Shown in pieces: positions 59,290 through 64,000 of a DNA stretch of 64,000 nucleotides. Location: positions 4,402,001-4,466,000 of the forward strand of contig NZ_VFNU01000001.1 of the NCBI RefSeq assembly GCF_006715725.1. The letters are read 5' to 3'. Under the pieces are notes generated by a model, which was not told the origin of the DNA, made no database searches, and worked only from the letters and a program-made list of their open reading frames with translations. A program made the translations under genes and the position numbers. This DNA is from Nocardioides sp. SLBN-35. Its GTDB lineage: Bacteria > Actinomycetota > Actinomycetes > Propionibacteriales > Nocardioidaceae. Numbering within the stretch: the stretch's first letter is position 1; the number at the start of each line of letters is the position of its first letter.

Positions 59290-61368
59290 TCAGCTCTCCT
59301 CCGAGCGCGTCACGATGATGTTGGCGTAGTCGTCGACCCGGGCGGTGAAGCCGGGGTGGATGGGCACGGTGGAGCCGAACTCCTCGATGATCACCGGGCC
59401 GGTGAGCACCTGCCCGGCGGGCAGGTCGGTGCGCCAGAAGACCGGCGTCTCGACGTACCCCGCCTCGGCGTCGAAGCAGATCGAGCGCGAGCCGGTCTGC
59501 TGCGGCTGCGGCTTCGCGCCGTCGGCGCGCAGGATCTCGGGCCGCTTGATCGGGCCGACGCCGGAGACGCGCAGGTTGACGACCTCGACCTGCTGGGACG
59601 CGTCGCCGGAGAAGTCGTAGCCGTAGAGCACCCGGTGCTCGGCGTGGAAGCGCTCGGCCACCGTGGCCAGCGTCTCGGGGGTGATCGGCCCGTCCGGTAC
59701 GCCGACGCGCACCTCGAACGCCTGGCCGAAGTAGCGCACGTCCGCGGTCCGCACGAAGACGTGGTCGGCCTCCGCGAAGCCCTCCTTGCTCAGCGCCTCG
59801 GCGGCGCGGGCGGTGAGGACGTCGTACTCCTGCTGCAGGTCGGCCGGGTCCAGGTTCTCCTGGAGCGCGACGTGGGTCTGCACGTAGTCGTTCTTGACGT
59901 CGACGGTGAGCAGGCCGAAGGCCGAGACGTTGCCCGGGTTCGGCGGGACCAGCACGGTCGGGACGTTGAGGATGTCCATCAGCCGGCACAGCAGCAGGGA
60001 GCCCGAGCCACCGAAGGTGGTGAGGGTGAAGTCGCGGACGTCGAGGCCGCGCTTGACGGTGACCTGGCGCAGCGCGTTGGCCTGGTTCCACGCGGAGATC
60101 TCGAGGATGCCGGTGGCGCAGGCCTCGGCGGAGATGCCGAGCTTGCCGGCGAGCTGCTGGATCGCGGCGCTGGCGGCGTCGACGTCGAGCGGGATCTCGC
60201 CACCGAGCAGGTGGGGAGGGATCCGGCCGAGGAAGACGTGCGCGTCGGTGATGGTGACCTCGGACCCGCCCTTGCGGTAGCAGATCGGGCCCGGGTCGGC
60301 GCCGGCCGAGTGGGGGCCGACCTTGAGGGTGCCCTCGGGCGAGAGCCAGGCGATCGAGCCGCCGCCCGCGCCGACGGTGACGACGTCGATCATCGGGATC
60401 TTGGACGGGTACACGCCCACGCTGCCCTCGGTGGTCAGCGTCGGGTCGCCGTCGATGACGACGGAGACGTCGGTCGACGTACCGCCGCCGTCGGAGGTGA
60501 GCACCTTGTCGAAGCCCGCGACCTTGGCGATCAGCGCGGCGCCGAGCGCGCCGGCCGCGGGGCCGGAGAGCACGGTGGTGATCGGCTGGTGCACGACCTC
60601 GTCGGCCGAGAGCACGCCGCCGTTGGACTTCATCACGTAGAACGGGATGGTCCGGCCGCTCTGGGTGGCGAGCCGGTCCTTGATGTTGTTGACGTAGCGG
60701 CTCAGCTTCGGCTTGACCGCGGCGTCGACCAGGGTGGTCATCGAGCGCTCGTACTCGCGGTACTCGCGCAGCACCTCGCTGGAGATGGAGACGACGGCGT
60801 CCGGGTGCTCCTCGGCGATGATCTCGCGCATCCGCTCCTCGTGCGCCGGGTTGGCGTACGCGTGCAGGAAGCAGACACCCAGGGTGTCGATGCCCTTCGC
60901 CTTGAACCAGCGGGCCACCGTGCGGGCGCCGTCCTCGTCGAACGGTCGGATCTCCGCGCCGGTGAAGTCGAGCCGGCCACCGACGCCCTTGACCAGGTCG
61001 CGCGGCACGATCCGGTCCGGCTTCACCCAGAAGTAGGAGTTGCCGTAGCCGTCCGGCACGGACTGGCGGGCGATCTCGAGCATCGCCTCGTAGCCCTCGG
61101 TGGTGATGAACCCGAGCGCGTCCACCTTGCCCTCGAGCAGCTGGTTGGTCGCGACCGTGGTGCCGTGGCTGACGGCGACGACGTCGCCGAACTCCGCCCC
61201 CGCGATGCCCAGCACCTTGTCGATGCCCGCCAGGAACCCGTCGGCCGGGTTCCCCGGCGTGCTCGGGGTCTTGGTCGTGACGACCTCACCGCTGTCCTCG
61301 TCGAAGGCCACGACGTCGGTGAACGTGCCGCCGGTGTCGATGCCGATCCTGATCCGCCTCGCTGTCAT
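59290..61368 (-). CDS. hyuA: hydantoinase A/oxoprolinase-family ATPase subunit
   Basis: A 692-residue HyuA with the ASKHA-type nucleotide motifs: IGIDTGGTFTDVVAFD at 8-23, VSHGTTVATNQLLEG, GGTSTDVSVV and GAGGGSIAWLSPEGTLKVGPHSAGADPGP. It activates the lactam/imide substrate with ATP for HyuB. The ATG at 61368 is preceded by a CTCAC-ATTCAA-GTGAG repeat (61371-61386), a candidate operator. Confidence 0.94.
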   Translation of the reverse strand: MTARRIRIGIDTGGTFTDVVAFDEDSGEVVTTKTPSTPGNPADGFLAGIDKVLGIAGAEFGDVVAVSHGTTVATNQLLEGKVDALGFITTEGYEAMLEIARQSVPDGYGNSYFWVKPDRIVPRDLVKGVGGRLDFTGAEIRPFDEDGARTVARWFKAKGIDTLGVCFLHAYANPAHEERMREIIAEEHPDAVVSISSEVLREYREYERSMTTLVDAAVKPKLSRYVNNIKDRLATQSGRTIPFYVMKSNGGVLSADEVVHQPITTVLSGPAAGALGAALIAKVAGFDKVLTSDGGGTSTDVSVVIDGDPTLTTEGSVGVYPSKIPMIDVVTVGAGGGSIAWLSPEGTLKVGPHSAGADPGPICYRKGGSEVTITDAHVFLGRIPPHLLGGEIPLDVDAASAAIQQLAGKLGISAEACATGILEISAWNQANALRQVTVKRGLDVRDFTLTTFGGSGSLLLCRLMDILNVPTVLVPPNPGNVSAFGLLTVDVKNDYVQTHVALQENLDPADLQQEYDVLTARAAEALSKEGFAEADHVFVRTADVRYFGQAFEVRVGVPDGPITPETLATVAERFHAEHRVLYGYDFSGDASQQVEVVNLRVSGVGPIKRPEILRADGAKPQPQQTGSRSICFDAEAGYVETPVFWRTDLPAGQVLTGPVIIEEFGSTVPIHPGFTARVDDYANIIVTRSEES

Positions 61369-61370
61369 GA

Positions 61371-61386
61371 CTCACATTCAAGTGAG
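61371..61386. promoter_or_regulatory. short inverted repeat before hyuA
   Basis: CTCAC and GTGAG flank ATTCAA, ending 2 bases before the hyuA start on the minus strand. Possible operator. Confidence 0.35.
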
Positions 61387-61473
61387 CCACGTCGCGCTGC
61401 ACGACGGCATCATCTGCCGATGGATCGGCCGGTCGTGGGCAGATGTTGCCCCGCCGTCGTTGCTCGGCCGGGT

Positions 61474-61587
61474 GGGAGTTTCACCGGTCGACCGGTGAAA
61501 CTCCCATCCGGGACGACAAAACTGGCGCCTGGACGAGGAAGCTTCCTCGTCCAAGCGCCAGTTTCACCGGTCGGCCGGTGAAACTGG
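61474..61587. repeat. three adjoining long palindromes
   Basis: Palindrome 1 (61474-61505) is perfect, 32 bases, core TTTCACCGGTCGACCGGTGAAA. Palindrome 2 (61519-61564) is 46 bases with a single C/A mismatch that becomes G-U on the minus strand. Palindrome 3 (61558-61587) has 13-base arms and the same TTTCACCGGTCG core as palindrome 1. They fill the 237 bases between the amidase stop and hyuA start. Confidence 0.85.
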
Positions 61588-61605
61588 CCGAGCGACTGCC
61601 ACCGA

Positions 61606-63006
61606 TCAGCGCGCAGCGAGCTCCTCGACGGCCAGGGCCACCTCGAGCAGCTGCAGGTCCGCACCGTGCCGGGCGACCAGCTGGACCCCCACCGGCAGCC
61701 CGGTCGAGGTCGTGCCGAAGGGCACCGAGATGGCGGGGCAGCCGGTGACGGTGATGAAGTACGCCGACCGCATCCAGTCGAGGTAGGTCGCCATCTCCTT
61801 GCCGTTGATCTCGGTCGGGAACTCCTGGTCGGCCGGGAACGGCGGGACCTGGGAGACGGGGAGCACGAGCACGTCGTGGTCGCCGAAGAACAGCCGCATC
61901 GTCTCCGACAGCGCGGTCCGCTGCGTGTAGGCCCGCGCGACGTCCGCGCCCGTCAGGGCCTCGCCGAGCCGGATGTTGTCGGCCAGGGAGGGCTTGAAGT
62001 CGTCGGGGTGCGCAGCGAGCAGCGAGCCCAGCTTGGCCTGGAAGTGCCAGGCGCGCAGGGTGCGGAAGGTGTCCTCGGCGAGCGACAGGTCCGGGTACGC
62101 CGACCCGACGGCAGCCCCGGCGCCGGCCAGCGCGCGTCCGGCCGCCTCGACGACGGCCGCCACCTCGTGGTCCACCTCGAGCACGCCGCCGAGGTCGACA
62201 CTGAGCGCGACCTTCAATCCGGCGAGCGAGGCCGGCGTCGGGGACGCGAAGGCGGATCCGGGAGAACCCAACGCGTGGGGCGCGCGCGGGTCCGGTCCAG
62301 CCATGACGGACAGCAGCAGGGCGAGGTCGCCGACGTTGCGGGCCATCGGGCCGCCGACCGAGGTGGTCTCCCACTGGTTGTAGAGCGGCCACTCGGGCAC
62401 CCGGCCCAGGCTGGGCCGCATCCCGACCACGCCACAGAAGGACGCGGGGTTGCGCAGTGAGCCACCCATGTCGGAGCCGTCGGCGAGCGGCACCATGCCG
62501 GCCGCCAGCGCACAGGCCGCTCCCCCGCTGGACCCTCCCGCGGAGCGCGTGGGGTCGACGGGGTTGAGGGTGGTGCCGAAGACCTTGTTGAAGGTGTGCG
62601 AGCCCGCGGCGAACTCGGGCACGTTGGTCTTGCCGATCGTGAAGGCGCCCGCGGCGCGCACCCGCTCGACGATCAGCTCGTCGTGCTCCGGCACGTTCGA
62701 GGCCATCACGGTGGAGCCGTACGTCGTGCGCCAGCCTCCCACCGCGTGGGTGTCCTTGAACGCGAACGGCAGCCCGTGCAACGCACCGACCTCCGCACCC
62801 GACGCCAGCGCCTCGTCAGCAGCGAGAGCGCCAGCGCGTGCGCGTGACTCGTCGAGCGAGACGATCGCGTTGAGCTGCGGGTTGCGCTCGGCGATCCGCT
62901 CGAGGTGCAGGTCGAGCAGCTCGCGCGCGGAGATCTCCCGGCGTCGTACGGCGGCCGCCTGGTCGCGTGCGGTCGAGTCGACCGACAGCGAGGTGGTCGC
63001 GGTCAT
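61606..63006 (-). CDS. amidase-signature hydrolase
   Basis: A 466-residue amidase with the full Ser-cisSer-Lys triad: Lys84 (FAFKDTH), Ser159 (AGGSSGGAA) and Ser183 (DMGGSLRNPA), spaced exactly as in FAAH (75 and 24). Candidate roles from context are ureidomalonase or carboxybiuret hydrolase-like amide cleavage downstream of ring opening. The ATG overlaps the CoxG-like stop as ATGA. It is separated from hyuA by the triple palindrome. Confidence 0.92.
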   Translation of the reverse strand: MTATTSLSVDSTARDQAAAVRRREISARELLDLHLERIAERNPQLNAIVSLDESRARAGALAADEALASGAEVGALHGLPFAFKDTHAVGGWRTTYGSTVMASNVPEHDELIVERVRAAGAFTIGKTNVPEFAAGSHTFNKVFGTTLNPVDPTRSAGGSSGGAACALAAGMVPLADGSDMGGSLRNPASFCGVVGMRPSLGRVPEWPLYNQWETTSVGGPMARNVGDLALLLSVMAGPDPRAPHALGSPGSAFASPTPASLAGLKVALSVDLGGVLEVDHEVAAVVEAAGRALAGAGAAVGSAYPDLSLAEDTFRTLRAWHFQAKLGSLLAAHPDDFKPSLADNIRLGEALTGADVARAYTQRTALSETMRLFFGDHDVLVLPVSQVPPFPADQEFPTEINGKEMATYLDWMRSAYFITVTGCPAISVPFGTTSTGLPVGVQLVARHGADLQLLEVALAVEELAAR

Positions 63007-63635
63007 CGACGGCGGCCCAGCAGCCCGCCCACGATCACGCCGGCGAGCACCAGCCCGCCGCCGACCGCGACACCCATGAGGAACGATTCGCCACCCACGG
63101 ACGGGGCCGCCGACACCTTCGCAGGAGCCGCGAAGACCGGCGCGCCCTCGGCGGACACGGTCCCCACGGGCGCACCACCAGCGGCCGCGGTGGGCAGCCC
63201 GTTGGCAATCACCTTCTCGACGTTGCCGAAGAACTCGGCGGCCATCCGCCGCGAGACGCTGGTCAGCATCCGCTGGCCGACGCCGCCGATCATGCCGCCG
63301 ACGACCGCGTCGGCGTCGTACGACAGGACGGTCTGGCCGCCGTCGTCCTTGAACGTCACCAGGACGGTCGCGTCGATGGTGCCGGGAGCACCGGCGCCCT
63401 TGAGCTTCATGGTCAGCCCGTCGTTGACGCGCAGGTCCTCGAGCACGCAGGAGCCCGAGTAGGTCCCCTTGATCGCCGCGACGCCGGCGCTGACCGTCAT
63501 CGCGTAGGCGTTCTCGCCGGTGGCCTCGAGCTGCTCGCAGCCGGGGATGGTCGCGACCAGGACCCGCGGGTCGAGGATCGCCTCCCAGACCTTCTCGACG
63601 GGCGCGGCGATGGTGTTCTGACCGGAGATCTTCAC
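63003..63635 (-). CDS. second CoxG-like SRPBCC protein
   Basis: A 210-residue SRPBCC protein with a C-terminal membrane anchor (FLMGVAVGGGLVLAGVIVGGLLGRRR). CoxG hallmarks: VWEAILDPRVLVATIPGCEQL and YSGSCVLEDLRV. It overlaps both neighbours by ATGA, tying it to the large subunit upstream and the amidase downstream. It lies outside the 48-53 kb cox operon, so the window has two molybdenum-hydroxylase systems. Confidence 0.9.
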   Translation of the reverse strand: MKISGQNTIAAPVEKVWEAILDPRVLVATIPGCEQLEATGENAYAMTVSAGVAAIKGTYSGSCVLEDLRVNDGLTMKLKGAGAPGTIDATVLVTFKDDGGQTVLSYDADAVVGGMIGGVGQRMLTSVSRRMAAEFFGNVEKVIANGLPTAAAGGAPVGTVSAEGAPVFAAPAKVSAAPSVGGESFLMGVAVGGGLVLAGVIVGGLLGRRR

Positions 63636-64000
63636 TTCGACTCCTGAGCGTGGGGGGCGTGGGCCGCCCGGAGCGCGAACAGCTCCGACGGCGAGATGGG
63701 CATGGCGGTGATGGGCAGCCGCTCGGCGTCCTCGATGGCGGCGGCGAAGGCGGCGGACCCGGGGATCACGCCGGCCTCCCCGGCACCCTTGATGCCGAGC
63801 GGGTTGAGCGGGGACGGCGTCTCCAGGTGGTCGATCTCGATGCTGGTCGGCACCTCGGTGACGTAGGGCATCAGGAAGTCCATGAAGGACGCGTTGAGCA
63901 GCTGGCCGGACTCGTCGTACGCCATCCGCTCGTAGAGCGCGCCGCCGACGCCCTGTGCCACGCCGCCGTGGATCTGGCCCTCGACGATCATCGGGTTGAT
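63632..64000 (-). CDS. molybdopterin large subunit, C-terminal fragment (runs off edge)
   Basis: Only the last 122 codons are in the window; the gene continues past position 64000. INPMIVEGQIHGGVAQGVGGALYE and NPLGIKGAGEAGVIPGSAAFAAAIEDA are the C-terminal signature of CoxL/XdhB-type large subunits, with the catalytic Glu in GAGEAG. It is coupled to the CoxG-like gene and is distinct from the complete CoxL at 50046-52499. The active-site loop that tells form I from II is outside the window. Confidence 0.9.
   Translation of the reverse strand: MNPMIVEGQIHGGVAQGVGGALYERMAYDESGQLLNASFMDFLMPYVTEVPTSIEIDHLETPSPLNPLGIKGAGEAGVIPGSAAFAAAIEDAERLPITAMPISPSELFALRAAHAPHAQESK

Overview
The window is very GC-rich, densely packed chromosomal DNA from an actinobacterium. 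Several features point to the Nocardioides/Propionibacteriales group: a HemY/HemQ-type (coproporphyrin-dependent) haem pathway, a fused LysX lysyltransferase/lysyl-tRNA synthetase, a DUF222-type HNH nuclease, a small LigC/PrimPol pair, and many genes whose start codon lies 6-7 bases after a TANNNT box, as expected of leaderless transcripts. The genus is an inference; no rRNA is present.

Layout. 0-5.5 kb: a DUF3263/LytR_C pair, a Gfo/Idh/MocA oxidoreductase, a two-component system and trehalose-6-phosphate synthase. 5.6-8.5 kb: a four-gene cluster with a WXG-like N-terminus fused to a HEVRH metallopeptidase-like domain and a WD40 lipoprotein. 8.5-14.4 kb: an alpha/beta hydrolase, a MelB-type transporter and a PLP decarboxylase in one overlapping operon, then a 325-base gap with strong RNA-like folding, ung and a Cys/Ser-rich protein. 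14.4-20.5 kb: LigB-type dioxygenase, MerR/Hsp20, a repeat cluster, ALDH/GMC oxidoreductases, pdxY and tRNA-Thr followed by a broken HNH nuclease. 20.9-25.3 kb: LigC and LigD-type polymerase, plus an AztD-like zinc lipoprotein with a Zur box. 25.3-29.2 kb: an MFS drug exporter under a triple operator, its TetR regulator, and msrB/rhodanese/cysteine dioxygenase preceded by a short leader peptide ending in CCRCC. 29.2-38.8 kb: lysX, hemQ, a second two-component system and hemY. 38.8-48.2 kb: HNH nuclease, SpoIIM-like protein, VapBC, RDD protein and a MoxR/DUF58/VWA operon.

48.4-64 kb is a catabolic region, mostly on the minus strand. It holds a complete molybdenum hydroxylase (small, large and FAD subunits plus CoxG), a divergent WYL regulator, a ring-opening amidohydrolase of the barbiturase/cyanuric acid hydrolase family, carbamate kinase, an NmrA-like protein, hydantoinase/oxoprolinase A and B, an amidase, another CoxG and the end of a second molybdenum hydroxylase large subunit that runs off the right edge. 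Together they read as a route for oxidising an N-heterocycle, opening its ring by amide hydrolysis and recovering energy from carbamoyl phosphate. The substrate cannot be fixed from sequence; oxidative pyrimidine degradation (uracil to barbiturate to ureidomalonate) is the best-fitting known model.
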